DNA of 52,974 bases from JAWVZS01 sp964507825 (GTDB lineage: Archaea; Thermoproteota; Nitrososphaeria; Nitrososphaerales; Nitrosopumilaceae): contig CAZDQM010000043.1 of the NCBI GenBank assembly GCA_964507825.1, positions 1 to 52,974 on the forward strand, read 5' to 3'. Both the position numbers and the translations under genes were made by a program. Shown one piece after another: positions 1 through 8,416 of this stretch (positions within the stretch are counted from its first letter, which is position 1; each line of letters begins with the position of its first letter). The notes below the pieces were generated by a model that worked only from the letters and a program-made list of their open reading frames with translations, searched no databases and was not told the DNA's origin.

Positions 1-731
1 GGGCAAGGGCGGGCCTGATTGCGCCCGATGAGAAGACGTTTGAATATTTGCGCGGGCGCCAGTTTACCCCTGAAAACTATGAGGATTTAGTGGATGACTG
101 GGATGCGAACCTACGTTCGGATCCAAATGCGCGGTTTGACCGGTCATACTCTATTGATATCGGTGACATGGCCCCGCAGGTGAGCTGGGGCACGAATCCG
201 GCAATGACCTGTGACATAACGGAGTTAGTACCGCATCCAGAAGATGTCTCTGATGATGGCTCTCAACGGCTTGCGGCACACAAGGCTTTAGAGTACATGG
301 ATCTCAAGCCGGGAACCCCGATGACTGAGATCCATATTGACAGGGTGTTTATTGGGTCCTGCACTAACGCTAGACTTGATGATCTTAAGGACGCGGCGCG
401 CGCGATTCGGGGAAGGAAGGTTTCGCCGCATGTCCGGGCCATGGTGGTGCCTGGATCCCAGATGGTCAAGAGGCAGGCAGAAGAGATCGGACTAGACCTT
501 GCCTTCAAGGAGGCCGGCTTTGAGTGGCGGGAATCCGGATGCAGCATGTGCCTAGGCATGAATCCTGACATACTGGAACCGGGGGAGCGTTGCGCGAGTA
601 CCTCGAACAGGAACTTTGAGGGACGGCAGGGGACTGGCGGCAGGACGCACCTAGTCAGCCCCGTTATGGCCGCCGCGGCCGCGGTTGCTGGCCACTTTGT
701 GGATGTAAGGGAATGGGATCTGGGACAATGA
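1..731 (+). CDS. leuC: 3-isopropylmalate dehydratase large subunit (5' truncated)
   Basis: This is the C-terminal half of the aconitase-family large subunit, which with LeuD isomerises 2- to 3-isopropylmalate in leucine synthesis. The frame is open from base 3, where ARAGLIAPDEKTFEYL already reads as LeuC, so the gene starts outside the window. The TTG at 48 is internal. Visible 4Fe-4S ligands are the Cys in FIGSCTNARL and the two in SGCSMCLGMNPD. NRNFEGRQG near the C-terminus is the conserved substrate-side motif. The stop overlaps the leuD start as ATGA, so the two subunits are translationally coupled. A homoaconitase-like specificity cannot be excluded from sequence alone. Confidence 0.95.
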   Translation, partial: ARAGLIAPDEKTFEYLRGRQFTPENYEDLVDDWDANLRSDPNARFDRSYSIDIGDMAPQVSWGTNPAMTCDITELVPHPEDVSDDGSQRLAAHKALEYMDLKPGTPMTEIHIDRVFIGSCTNARLDDLKDAARAIRGRKVSPHVRAMVVPGSQMVKRQAEEIGLDLAFKEAGFEWRESGCSMCLGMNPDILEPGERCASTSNRNFEGRQGTGGRTHLVSPVMAAAAAVAGHFVDVREWDLGQ

Positions 732-1312
732 AAAAATTCACTACTGTACGAACCATCATCACCCCGTTTGCCAAGGTCAATGTAGACACCGATCAAATAG
801 TACCAAAACAGTTCCTAAAATTGGTCCATAGATCGGGGTTTGGAAAATACCTGTTCTTTAACTGGCGGTTTCTCTCCGGAGGTGCGCCAAATCCGGACTT
901 TGTCTTAAATGATCCTAGGTATTCATCGTCTAAAATCCTAGTTGTCGGCGACAACTTTGGTTGCGGCTCGAGCAGGGAGCATGCGGTATGGGCGCTTCAG
1001 GATTTCGGATTTGATGTGATAATATCGACGTCGTTTGCAGACATCTTTTACAACAACTGCTTCAAAAATGGCGTCCTGCCGATTTTGCTACCGGCAACAA
1101 CCGTCCAGGATATCTTGCAGGTCACGGGGACAGTTGAGATCAACTTGGAGGATCAGGTGGTATTGATTTCGGGCAAGACGATTCCGTTTGAAATCGACGC
1201 TTACAAAAAGAGGATTCTCTTGGAGGGACTCGATGATATCGCACTGACACTTCAGCATGCAAGAGACATTGACAGGTTTGAAAGGGAATCTAAAATCCCA
1301 TCTGTCTTGTGA
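728..1312 (+). CDS. leuD: 3-isopropylmalate dehydratase small subunit
   Basis: The swivel-domain subunit (194 residues) pairs with LeuC to form the cytoplasmic isopropylmalate isomerase. The N-terminal TIITPFAKVNVDTDQIVPKQ and the GDNFGCGSSREHAVWAL motif are characteristic of LeuD. I chose the ATG at 728 because it overlaps the leuC stop by four bases. An upstream in-frame start at 713 would add five residues with no family support. The last 23 bases overlap the convergent nucleotidyltransferase gene. leuA and leuB are not in the window. Confidence 0.95.
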   Translation: MKKFTTVRTIITPFAKVNVDTDQIVPKQFLKLVHRSGFGKYLFFNWRFLSGGAPNPDFVLNDPRYSSSKILVVGDNFGCGSSREHAVWALQDFGFDVIISTSFADIFYNNCFKNGVLPILLPATTVQDILQVTGTVEINLEDQVVLISGKTIPFEIDAYKKRILLEGLDDIALTLQHARDIDRFERESKIPSVL

Positions 1313-2012
1313 TCCTTCTTACCTGCCTTTGGTTTCGATCGATGATTACTGGGGATTCTATATCTAGCCATTCTGTTCCGTCAATATTGTAGGCGCTGAT
1401 CTGCGACTCTTTTGAGAGGCCTTCTAACACGTCAAACGACAGATTGATGCTCTTTTTTCCAAGATTTTTGATTAGGTCTAGAATTCTTGCATCTAGCATG
1501 TATATTCCTAGGCACTCTGCAAGCGGCAGGTTGATGACTGGTTTTTCCTTGAACTCGGCAATCTTCCCGTCGACTATACTGGCAAATCCAGTCTCCTCCC
1601 TCCGCTTGGTCCTTGTGGCTATACATGCCATTACTTTTTGTGCGTCAAACTGTTTCTTCATGGCATTTACGTCTAGGGCGCAAAAGTTGTCTACAAACCA
1701 TAAAATAAATTCCGAGTCTCCTAACACTTCTCTGGCATGGACGAGATCCCCACCTGTCCCACTCTGTGTATCTTGGATGAATTTTATTTTTCTGGCAAGT
1801 TTTTGCCCACGGAAGTGATTTTGTATCTGCGCCCCTAGTCCATTATAATCTGCAATGATGATTATCTCCTTTATAATGGGAAAGGAGTTTAGATGTTCTG
1901 CAATGTATTGTATCAGCGGGACCCCGTTGATTGGAATCATGGCCTTTGGAAAGTAGTCGGTATATGGCCTTCCACGGGTGCCCATGCCGCCTGCTAGAAT
2001 TATCGCCTTCAC
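1290..2012 (-). CDS. Sugar-phosphate nucleotidyltransferase
   Basis: A 240-residue NDP-sugar pyrophosphorylase-like protein that would join a nucleotide to a sugar 1-phosphate for glycan synthesis. The N-terminus MKAIILAGGMGTRGRPYTDY, followed by FPKAMIPINGVPLIQY, is the nucleotide-binding signature of the RmlA/GalU fold. The length covers only the catalytic Rossmann domain; there is no left-handed beta-helix tail, so it is not a GlmU-type acyltransferase fusion. It starts with GTG three bases after the rps9 stop, so it is probably the last gene of the ribosomal operon. The nucleotide and sugar used cannot be told from sequence. Confidence 0.85.
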   Translation of the reverse strand: MKAIILAGGMGTRGRPYTDYFPKAMIPINGVPLIQYIAEHLNSFPIIKEIIIIADYNGLGAQIQNHFRGQKLARKIKFIQDTQSGTGGDLVHAREVLGDSEFILWFVDNFCALDVNAMKKQFDAQKVMACIATRTKRREETGFASIVDGKIAEFKEKPVINLPLAECLGIYMLDARILDLIKNLGKKSINLSFDVLEGLSKESQISAYNIDGTEWLDIESPVIIDRNQRQVRRITRQMGF

Positions 2013-2015
2013 GGT

Positions 2016-2462
2016 CTAGCGGTATGATTTTTGTTTTCTTCTTCTTGCACCGGGTCCGCCAAACTTTTTTGGTTCCTTTCGCCTAGCATCGCCGCTTATT
2101 AGATACTTGTCAAACTCTGAAATTCTTTTCCTCAAATCCTCCCTAGTTGGCTTGGGAAGTGGATGATCCTTGGGCTCCCTTTTGGACTTGGTCCACCCGA
2201 TCAGGGCTCTAGATATTGCAGTTGCAGTGGCTCCTGCTTGGCCCATAAAGCCGCCCCCTCTGGTCCTCACGGAGATGTCGATCTTTTTCCTCAGATCTCC
2301 TGCAATCTCCATGGGTGCTAGGATCGTCTCCCTTGCATGTTCCTGTGGGATCATTTCCACTGGAACATTGTTGATTCTGATCTTTCCATCACCCTTGGTG
2401 ATGTATGCATGGGCGCTAGATGTCTTTCTAGTCGCAAAATAAATCTCGGTCTTTATCGTCAT
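2016..2462 (-). CDS. rps9: 30S ribosomal protein S9 (uS9)
   Basis: Small-subunit protein S9, 148 residues, whose C-terminal tail reaches toward the P-site tRNA. GGGFMGQAGATATAISRAL and the basic terminus ARRRKQKSYR are diagnostic. I start it at the ATG at 2462, which overlaps the rpl13 stop as ATGA; the GTG at 2471 would add three residues. The order L18e-L13-S9 is the conserved archaeal ribosomal block that sits next to rpoD. Confidence 0.96.
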   Translation of the reverse strand: MTIKTEIYFATRKTSSAHAYITKGDGKIRINNVPVEMIPQEHARETILAPMEIAGDLRKKIDISVRTRGGGFMGQAGATATAISRALIGWTKSKREPKDHPLPKPTREDLRKRISEFDKYLISGDARRKEPKKFGGPGARRRKQKSYR

Positions 2463-2908
2463 TCGGTCCACCCCACTGTCCTTCCCAGATCCGCCATGGT
2501 CGTATAGTTTGCCGATGATCTGGTTATTCTTGCCTTTTGCAATTCTACCCTCTTTAATGATTTTATCTCCCTTGGAGTCCCAATGTATGTTCTCAACCTA
2601 CTTAGTGCGGTCTTTCCTGACGGTTTTTTCCTGGGAAGCATCCCCCTGATCATTCTGGCAATTATGGTATCGGGTCTTCTTGGGTGATATGGTCCGTGTT
2701 TTGGATTTAGGATGCTTGCAATCTCCAAAAAGTCCCTATATTCGCCAATGATGTTGCTTCTTGATCCGCTGATCATTATCTTTTCACAGTTTACTATGGA
2801 GACCCTTGTTCCCTGCAGGAGCATTTTTGCCACGTTTGATGCAAGCCTTCCGGCAACAAGATCCGTTCCGTCAACTACCACCTGTACTGTCTTGGAATTC
2901 TCAGCCAA
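2459..2908 (-). CDS. rpl13: 50S ribosomal protein L13 (uL13)
   Basis: Large-subunit protein L13, 149 residues. DGTDLVAGRLASNVAKMLL near the start and ARMIRGMLPRKKPSGKTAL in the middle are typical. It begins with a TTG codon that overlaps the end of rpl18e by eight bases and ends in an ATGA overlap with rps9, indicating tight coupling within the operon. Confidence 0.96.
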   Translation of the reverse strand: MAENSKTVQVVVDGTDLVAGRLASNVAKMLLQGTRVSIVNCEKIMISGSRSNIIGEYRDFLEIASILNPKHGPYHPRRPDTIIARMIRGMLPRKKPSGKTALSRLRTYIGTPREIKSLKRVELQKARITRSSANYTTMADLGRTVGWTE

Positions 2909-3248
2909 GTAGGACTATCCCCCTTCCGGTCGGATTTTTCTCCGTTGCACTCTCGTGTGAGATTATGCTACCGCCTGCTTTACTGATTTTATCTGCGGCG
3001 GTGTTTGAGATTGAAAATGCAAATAACGTGATTCCGTGTGTAATGTTTCCGGTACCGAGCACCTTGCCTGGAAATGCTACCATGTCCCCCTCCTTTGTCA
3101 GTTCGCCGATCCTGTTGACGTTGATGACTCTTCTAGCCCTTGTTGGCTTTAGGGCATATTCTGCCAATTTTGCCCAGATCGGCGCCTCGTTTGCCCTTGA
3201 TGCCTTTTTAAGATCCCTAGCTAGCTGGATGGTCACCTGATTTGTCAT
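2901..3248 (-). CDS. rpl18e: 50S ribosomal protein L18e (eL18)
   Basis: Archaeal/eukaryotic large-subunit protein L18e, first gene of the rpl18e-rpl13-rps9 operon. ARRVINVNRIGELTKEGDMV and the glycine-rich PGKVLGTGNI are typical. An 18-codon longer frame reaches 3302, but a TATA-like box at 3271-3280 would put the transcript start almost on the ATG at 3248. That start gives 115 residues, about the family length. Confidence 0.93.
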   Translation of the reverse strand: MTNQVTIQLARDLKKASRANEAPIWAKLAEYALKPTRARRVINVNRIGELTKEGDMVAFPGKVLGTGNITHGITLFAFSISNTAADKISKAGGSIISHESATEKNPTGRGIVLLG

Positions 3249-3270
3249 TTGAATGTGAATTTTAGAACCC

Positions 3271-3280
3271 AAATATAATG
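3271..3280 (-). promoter_or_regulatory. TATA-like box of the rpl18e operon
   Basis: Read on the minus strand this is CATTATATTT, ending about 23 nt before the chosen rpl18e ATG. The spacing fits archaeal TBP/TFB promoters with a leaderless transcript. Assigned by eye only. Confidence 0.5.
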
Positions 3281-3302
3281 TGTATGCTTTCATGGACGTC
3301 AA

Positions 3303-3668
3303 ATTAGACGTGTGTGGTAACTAGCCAAGTTCAGGCCTGACACTAACGGTTCGGGAGCATTACACACAAGCAGAACTGTCTGGAGCACGACCATCAAATA
3401 ATTGCTACATATCATGAATCACTTGTGGGATGCAAAGGGTATTTTGGTGAGAACATGATTGTATTATTGCTATTTCAAGCCTGTGTCATACCTGCATGAT
3501 CTGCGGACCGCATACTTCATGTACCGGATACTGCTGGCGTAATTCATACCCTGATGACGGGCAAATCATCTTGGATGCGCGCAAGCCGTTGTGAAATGCC
3601 TGATGAGGCCAACTTTTGCAATTCCATTGCTGTATCGGTTTGCAATGGGGATATGGAGTCGCGCATGT
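3303..3668. other. Intergenic region between rpl18e and rpoD, no gene seen
   Basis: I see no convincing coding frame here. An imperfect inverted repeat (GTGTGGTAA near 3313 and TTACACAC near 3361) encloses a sequence that looks loosely like a tRNA but lacks a consistent T-arm. The rpoD-rpl18e spacing is unusually long for an otherwise very compact region. Confidence 0.4.
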
Positions 3669-4307
3669 TTATGCGCTGATCTGCTGTACTGCAGTCTTAA
3701 AGTCCTTTAACCTGTTTGATAATTCTGCTACTGCGTGCGTGATGATTTGTTCTGGCGCTAGTGCGCCAGTTGACTCTACCGTGAGAATCCTTTCATTAGA
3801 CTTGCTAGTCTCTGTCAGGGTTGCAATGTTTGCGGCATTCCATTTTGCATGCTCCGAACCTCTTCCAAGCCTAGCATATGCCTCTATCTTGACCGTCTGA
3901 CCTGGGGCCAATTCCACTATTGGAATCTTTTCTGATGTCGGCTTTATGTCCTCATCCTCGGACGTCAGCTCACCTGACAAGATAGTTCTTGTCTCGTTGG
4001 TGTCTCCTGAATCCAAGACAAGCATTATTCTGCAGTTTGAACATCCGGTATCCTTTTGGCAGTCGCATTTTGACGGCTCTGAATACCTTGTCAGATCTGT
4101 TTTTAGTGGAATCAGGGCGAGCCTATGCGCTAGGCCCTCGTCTGCTAGCACGGACGAGTTTTCGATAATGTCTACTGTATCTATTGCAAATACCGGAACG
4201 CCGTTTAGACAAATACGCCTTATTGCATTTGCATATTGTAACGGAATATCCTTAAGCCTGATGGATATTTGTTGGGGGTTCTTGCTGATTATCTTCAAAG
4301 AGTACAA
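3669..4307 (-). CDS. rpoD: DNA-directed RNA polymerase subunit D
   Basis: Archaeal counterpart of bacterial alpha and eukaryotic Rpb3, 212 residues; it dimerises with subunit L to nucleate polymerase assembly. The N-terminus has the alpha-type dimerisation motif PLQYANAIRRICLNGVPVFA, and LADEGLAHRLALIPLKTD is conserved. A Cys-rich insert (KCDCQKDTGCSNC, about residues 79-92) sits where some archaeal D subunits hold an Fe-S cluster. The start is TTG at 4307, supported by a TATA-like box at 4334-4341. The symbol follows archaeal usage and does not refer to sigma-70. Confidence 0.95.
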   Translation of the reverse strand: MYSLKIISKNPQQISIRLKDIPLQYANAIRRICLNGVPVFAIDTVDIIENSSVLADEGLAHRLALIPLKTDLTRYSEPSKCDCQKDTGCSNCRIMLVLDSGDTNETRTILSGELTSEDEDIKPTSEKIPIVELAPGQTVKIEAYARLGRGSEHAKWNAANIATLTETSKSNERILTVESTGALAPEQIITHAVAELSNRLKDFKTAVQQISA

Positions 4308-4333
4308 ATCTTAGCAAAAATCTTCCAAGTCCA

Positions 4334-4341
4334 CATAAAAG
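4334..4341 (-). promoter_or_regulatory. TATA-like box of rpoD
   Basis: CTTTTATG on the minus strand lies 27-34 nt before the TTG start of rpoD, consistent with leaderless transcription from a TTG codon. Confidence 0.45.
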
Positions 4342-4587
4342 TTTAACGTGATTCTTCTAGGTAGGGGATGGGCTTTACGCGGCAATCCACAAATCCAAAC
4401 GGACACGCTACGGGTACCAAAATAATACTCTATAGATATCGAGAATCGTGGTACAAGGAGCGGTGCATGTCCGATTATCCGGCAAACGTGTACCTGTCCG
4501 GCCCGGACTCTCGCGTTTGGCCTGATACGAGCCGATCTGCCGTGAACGCGTGGAAAACTAGGATCTACCGGACTCGATTCATGCATA

Positions 4588-4596
4588 GATAAATAT
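4588..4596 (+). promoter_or_regulatory. TATA-like box of the sdo1-exosome operon
   Basis: GATAAATAT ends 23 nt before the ATG of sdo1, placing the transcript start at or next to the start codon. Confidence 0.5.
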
Positions 4597-4618
4597 CGAA
4601 CTGCCCTGTAATGCAACC

Positions 4619-5305
4619 ATGGCCGACGTAACTGTAGTAAGATACTCGTTTGAGGGGGAGAGGTTTGAGATTCTTGTAAAGCCCGATCCTGCGTTGGAAT
4701 ACAAACTGGGAAGAAAAAAAGACATTTCATCCATCTTGATATCTGATGAGATTTACAGTGATTCTGGGAAAGGAACGCGGGCATCTGCCGAAAAGCTGCT
4801 CAAGGCGTTTCAGACCGAGGATCCGGCTACAATAGCCGAAAAAATAATGCAAAAGGGTGATCTTAATCTTACCACTGATCAGAGACGGAAGATGATCGAG
4901 GAAAAGCGAAAACAAATCGTTACATTCATTGCAAAGACATACGTTGATCCGCGCTCCCACCTTCCACATCCGCCTCTTAGGATTGAACAGGCCATGAAGG
5001 ATGCGCGCGTCTCAATTGACTCCCACAAGGCAATAGAGGAACAAGTCAAGGATTTAGTGGAAAAACTCCGCCCCATAATCCCGTTAAAATCCGAAAATCT
5101 TTCCCTAGAGATCGTTGTACCTGCACAGTTTGTGGCCCAGTCGTATTCGATCCTAAAGTCCGTAGGCTCGCTTAAAAAAGAAGAATGGCAGGCAAACGGC
5201 TCCCTCAAAGCAATACTAGAAATACCGGCAGCTGTAAGACCAACTGTGATAGATAGACTAGGTTCGATTACCAAGGGTACTGCCACCGTCGAGGTGCAGC
5301 AATAG
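4619..5305 (+). CDS. sdo1: Ribosome maturation protein SDO1 (SBDS family)
   Basis: 228 residues, matching the three-domain SBDS family that helps release the anti-association factor aIF6 from the large ribosomal subunit. The N-terminal domain carries VVRYSFEGERFEILVKPD, and the middle helical region carries YVDPRSHLPHPPLRIEQAM, both family hallmarks. It is the first gene of the archaeal exosome superoperon, and its TAG stop overlaps the GTG of rrp4 by one base (TAGTG). Its position ahead of exosome genes fits joint control of ribosome maturation and RNA turnover. Confidence 0.95.
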   Translation: MADVTVVRYSFEGERFEILVKPDPALEYKLGRKKDISSILISDEIYSDSGKGTRASAEKLLKAFQTEDPATIAEKIMQKGDLNLTTDQRRKMIEEKRKQIVTFIAKTYVDPRSHLPHPPLRIEQAMKDARVSIDSHKAIEEQVKDLVEKLRPIIPLKSENLSLEIVVPAQFVAQSYSILKSVGSLKKEEWQANGSLKAILEIPAAVRPTVIDRLGSITKGTATVEVQQ

Positions 5306-5988
5306 TGGACAATACAAAAAGAAAATACGTAATCCCAGGGGATGTGGTTACGACCGGACCGTACCGTCCGGAGCAAAACACCGTACTAATAGATAACAAG
5401 ATAGTGTCAACCGCAGTTGGCATTTCCGAGATCTATGATGATGAAGCAAAGGTAATCCCATTATCTGGCAAGTATTTTCCAAAGATTCATGATCTAGTGG
5501 TGGGTAAGGTCATATCACATACCTCCTTGTCATGGGAGCTTGACATTAACTCCGCATACGTCGGATTCCTGCCAGGCCAGGATGTGTTTGGACGTGACTT
5601 TAGCGCCCATGCCGACGAATTGTCCTCCAAACTTCTTCCAGGGGATCTGGTCGCAGCGCGCATTGCAAACTTTGACAGGACTAGGGATCCACTCATCACC
5701 ATTGCAGAGAGGGAGCTGGGCAAGATTGACACTGGCGAATTGGTGATAATCTCTCCGAGCAAGGTGCCTAGACTGATCGGTAAAAGAGCCTCCATGATAC
5801 AGGCGATTGAGGAGGCTACAAATGTGGGCATTATTATCGGCCAGAATGGGTGGCTAGTACTGGCAGGTGATGATCCCAATGGATTATTAAAGGCTAAAAA
5901 TGCAATTCGAATGATAGATAAGCATGCACATCTTGCAAATCTTACAGACATGGTGAGAGAAATGTTGGAATCAAAAGGTGAATTATAG
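5305..5988 (+). CDS. rrp4: Exosome RNA-binding subunit Rrp4
   Basis: Cap subunit of the archaeal exosome (227 residues). It has an N-terminal domain (YVIPGDVVTTGPYRP), an S1 domain in the middle (around VGKVISHTSLSWELDINSA) and a KH domain toward the C-terminus, with VPRLIGKRASMIQ as its GXXG-like loop. It recruits RNA and poly(A) tails to the Rrp41/Rrp42 ring. It starts with GTG sharing one base with the sdo1 stop, and it ends with the same TAGTG arrangement into rrp41. Confidence 0.95.
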   Translation: MDNTKRKYVIPGDVVTTGPYRPEQNTVLIDNKIVSTAVGISEIYDDEAKVIPLSGKYFPKIHDLVVGKVISHTSLSWELDINSAYVGFLPGQDVFGRDFSAHADELSSKLLPGDLVAARIANFDRTRDPLITIAERELGKIDTGELVIISPSKVPRLIGKRASMIQAIEEATNVGIIIGQNGWLVLAGDDPNGLLKAKNAIRMIDKHAHLANLTDMVREMLESKGEL

Positions 5989-6728
5989 TGGGAGGAAGAG
6001 ACACAGACATTGTACTGCTAGATGAAAACGGTATTCGTTGCGACGGGCGCAAGATCAACGAACCGCGAAAAATAATGATCAAGGCAGGCGTCCTGAAAAA
6101 CGCCAACGGTTCTGCATATATTGAGTTTGGAGACAACAAGATCTTAGCAGGAGTCTTTGGCCCCCGTGACGTACACCCAAAGCACATGGCAAACACCGAC
6201 ACTGGAATCCTTAGGTGCCGATATCATATGGAGCCATTTTCAGTGACTGAACGAAAGAACCCAGCCCCGTCTAGGAGGGAGATTGAAATTTCAAAGGTAA
6301 TCAAAGAGGCCTTAGAACCGGCCGTAATACTAGACAAATTCCCGCGAACCGCCGTGGACGTGTTCATCGAGATCCTCCAGGCAGACGGGGGTTCTAGGTG
6401 CGCCGCGCTAGATGCCGCAGCCGTCGCACTAGCCGATGCCGGGATTCCAATGCGGGACATGGTATGTGCCTGTGCCGCAGGAAAAGTAGCTGATACCATT
6501 GTCTTGGATGTAAACAACGAAGAGGATCAGGCAGGTCAGGCGGATATGCCGGTAGGCTATATGCCGAACATGGGCCAAATCACACTAATGCAGCTAGATG
6601 GAGTTCTTAGCCCCGAGGAATATGACAAATGCGTAGAGACCGCAATTGACGGCTGTCTTCAGGTTTACGAGCTGCAAAAACAGGCGCTACATGACAAGTT
6701 CTTCACCGACGGAGAAAAATCACAATGA
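5988..6728 (+). CDS. rrp41: Exosome catalytic subunit Rrp41
   Basis: RNase PH-fold subunit, 246 residues, that carries the phosphorolytic active site of the exosome. GIRCDGRKINEPRKI and the loop NNEEDQAGQADMPVGYMPN contain the conserved acidic pair (D180 and D186 in this numbering) expected of the catalytic subunit. GTG start overlapping the rrp4 stop by one base; its own stop overlaps rrp42 as ATGA. Confidence 0.96.
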   Translation: MGGRDTDIVLLDENGIRCDGRKINEPRKIMIKAGVLKNANGSAYIEFGDNKILAGVFGPRDVHPKHMANTDTGILRCRYHMEPFSVTERKNPAPSRREIEISKVIKEALEPAVILDKFPRTAVDVFIEILQADGGSRCAALDAAAVALADAGIPMRDMVCACAAGKVADTIVLDVNNEEDQAGQADMPVGYMPNMGQITLMQLDGVLSPEEYDKCVETAIDGCLQVYELQKQALHDKFFTDGEKSQ

Positions 6729-7540
6729 CTTCATCTCACATTATAGACGTCCTGAAAAAACAGCAGATCTTGGATCTCATAGAACAGGAAAAAAGAATAG
6801 ATGGACGCGCATTTGATGAGACGCGCAAGATTGTAATTGAACCAAACGTAATTCCCAAGGCTGATGGCTCTGCACGCGTACGACTAGGTGATTCTGAGGT
6901 CGTATGCGGCGTCAAGATACAGCCGGACAGGCCTTTTCCGGACATGGGGGACAAGGGCATCTTTATCTGCACGGCCGAACTACTGCCACTCTCACATCCA
7001 ACCGTAGAGACCGGCCCTCCGGGTGAGGCGGTAATTGAACTAGCACGAGTAGTCGACCGTGGCATCAGAGAGTCCCACATGGTTGACGTCTCCCAGCTAG
7101 TCATTGAAAAGAACACATCGGTAGTTGGCGTGTTTGCAGATAATACTGTGGTAGATTATGATGGAAATCTTTTTGATGCCTGCTCATATGCAACTACCGT
7201 CGCGCTCTTGAGTGCCAAATCCCCCAAGTGGGAGATGAAGGACGGCACACCGACGCTTGTGCCAGATATGATACAGGACCTTCCTACCACTACGGTACCA
7301 GTCTCAGTCACAATGGCAAAAATCGGTGGACGGATAATCGTTGATCCAAACGCAGACGAGTGGGACTGCATGGATGCAAGGATCACAATCACCACCGACT
7401 CGGATGGCAACATATGCGCGCTTCAAAAGGGCGGGAAATCCGGATTCACGCTAGATGAGGTAAAGAAATGCGGCAGAATTTCCATTGACAAGGGCAAACA
7501 AATCAGGGAAATCCTCAAACAAGCATCAACGATCGGGTGA
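6725..7540 (+). CDS. rrp42: Exosome structural subunit Rrp42
   Basis: RNase PH-fold partner of Rrp41, 271 residues. It lacks the catalytic acidic pair but completes the hexameric ring and the RNA-binding surface. The N-terminal extension followed by EKRIDGRAFDETRKIVIEPN, and the typical LGDSEVVCGVK strand, identify it. The ATG overlaps the end of rrp41 by four bases. Confidence 0.95.
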   Translation: MTSSHIIDVLKKQQILDLIEQEKRIDGRAFDETRKIVIEPNVIPKADGSARVRLGDSEVVCGVKIQPDRPFPDMGDKGIFICTAELLPLSHPTVETGPPGEAVIELARVVDRGIRESHMVDVSQLVIEKNTSVVGVFADNTVVDYDGNLFDACSYATTVALLSAKSPKWEMKDGTPTLVPDMIQDLPTTTVPVSVTMAKIGGRIIVDPNADEWDCMDARITITTDSDGNICALQKGGKSGFTLDEVKKCGRISIDKGKQIREILKQASTIG

Positions 7541-7545
7541 CCGGA

Positions 7546-7755
7546 ATGGCAAAAAAGAAATCACTCAAGGGACTAGGTGCGAGATACGGGATCAAAATAC
7601 GAAAACAGTACACCAAGGTTCATAGGACACTCAAGGCGGAGCGCATCTGCCCGGAGTGCGGCTCTAAATCCTTTAGCCGCGACGTCATCGGAATATTCTC
7701 CTGTAAAAAATGTGGATTCAAGATAGCCGGAACGGCATATGACGTCAAAATTTAA
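7546..7755 (+). CDS. rpl37ae: 50S ribosomal protein L37Ae (eL43)
   Basis: A 69-residue basic zinc-ribbon ribosomal protein. The four ligands are in CPECGSKSF and CKKCGF. I use the ATG at 7546, since MAKKKSLKGLGARYGIKIRK matches the family N-terminus. A GTG at 7537 overlapping the rrp42 stop is the alternative and adds three residues. Its place in the exosome operon is conserved in many archaea. Confidence 0.93.
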   Translation: MAKKKSLKGLGARYGIKIRKQYTKVHRTLKAERICPECGSKSFSRDVIGIFSCKKCGFKIAGTAYDVKI

Positions 7756-7984
7756 CGCAAAAATTTACGTAGATGCCGGGGACAACACAAGGGCGATTTT
7801 TGACTCTATCGATGCCGACAACAGGCACTATCCTGAAAATCCCACCGCTACTAGAATGCACATGCGCAAAAACATTGAGATTGAAATAGAGTCCGAAAAT
7901 CTGGCGCACCTGCGTGCCAACCTAAACTCTACCCTGCGCCTGATCCAGGCCTGTGATAACGTCATTGAATCGGTAAAGATATAA
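7739..7984 (+). CDS. pcc1: KEOPS complex subunit Pcc1
   Basis: A small 81-residue protein that fits Pcc1, the dimerisation subunit of KEOPS, which makes the t6A modification on tRNAs. The pattern of a beta strand, DADN, paired strands (NIEIEIESENLAHLRANLNS) and a final helix ending CDNVIESVKI is typical. It overlaps the end of rpl37ae by 17 bases, and pcc1 commonly sits between rpl37ae and prefoldin in archaea. The call leans partly on this context because the family is short and divergent. Confidence 0.8.
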   Translation: MTSKFNAKIYVDAGDNTRAIFDSIDADNRHYPENPTATRMHMRKNIEIEIESENLAHLRANLNSTLRLIQACDNVIESVKI

Positions 7985-8006
7985 GAAAACTGATCTTGTA
8001 CAAGGC

Positions 8007-8384
8007 ATGTCCGATCAGCAAATTCCGCCATATCTGCAAGAACAGTTGATGCAGCTGCAGCAGCTGCAGCAAAATTTCCAGTCCATCTTGATGCAAAAGC
8101 AGCATCTTGAGGCCGAAAAGGCCGAGGTCACCACGGCCCTTGATGAGCTTAAAAAAGCAGATGATGGGAGGGCAGTTTACAAGCAGGTGGGAATGATCAT
8201 GATAAAGTCTACTAGGGACGATCTGACTTTGGAACTAGAGGAGAAAAAGGAGTTGGCAAACACTAGGACAATCGTCTTGCAAAAGCAAGAAGAAAAGATC
8301 CAAAAGAGCATGCAAGAGTATGAATCCAAGCTGACCCAGATGATGCGCAACCCCGGTCAGGGACACCAACAGCCTAAAAACTAG
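8007..8384 (+). CDS. pfdB: Prefoldin subunit beta
   Basis: 125 residues with two long coiled-coil helices flanking a short beta hairpin (VYKQVGMIMIKSTRDD), the architecture of the beta subunit of the archaeal prefoldin jellyfish. It holds unfolded proteins for the thermosome. The N-terminal helix is very glutamine-rich (residues about 12-25). It lies 22 bases after pcc1 and closes the operon. Confidence 0.93.
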   Translation: MSDQQIPPYLQEQLMQLQQLQQNFQSILMQKQHLEAEKAEVTTALDELKKADDGRAVYKQVGMIMIKSTRDDLTLELEEKKELANTRTIVLQKQEEKIQKSMQEYESKLTQMMRNPGQGHQQPKN

Positions 8385-8416
8385 AGCACAAACAAGATAT
8401 TGAAACGAGACCAATA

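Larger units (their letters stand above)
4308..4618. other. Divergent promoter region rpoD / sdo1
   Basis: This 311-base region separates two divergent operons. It holds a TATA-like box on each side. Short frames inside it (4368-4592 plus, and the minus frame running into sdo1) have low-complexity, non-family translations, and I do not call them genes. Confidence 0.5.

Noticed and set aside
3310..3370. tRNA-like sequence between rpl18e and rpoD
   Set aside because: The ends pair (GTGTGGTAA / TTACACAC), but there is no proper T-loop, anticodon stem or CCA, so it does not fold as a tRNA.
4368..4592. 74-codon plus-strand frame before sdo1
   Set aside because: No promoter at its start, no family-like composition, and it occupies the divergent promoter region.
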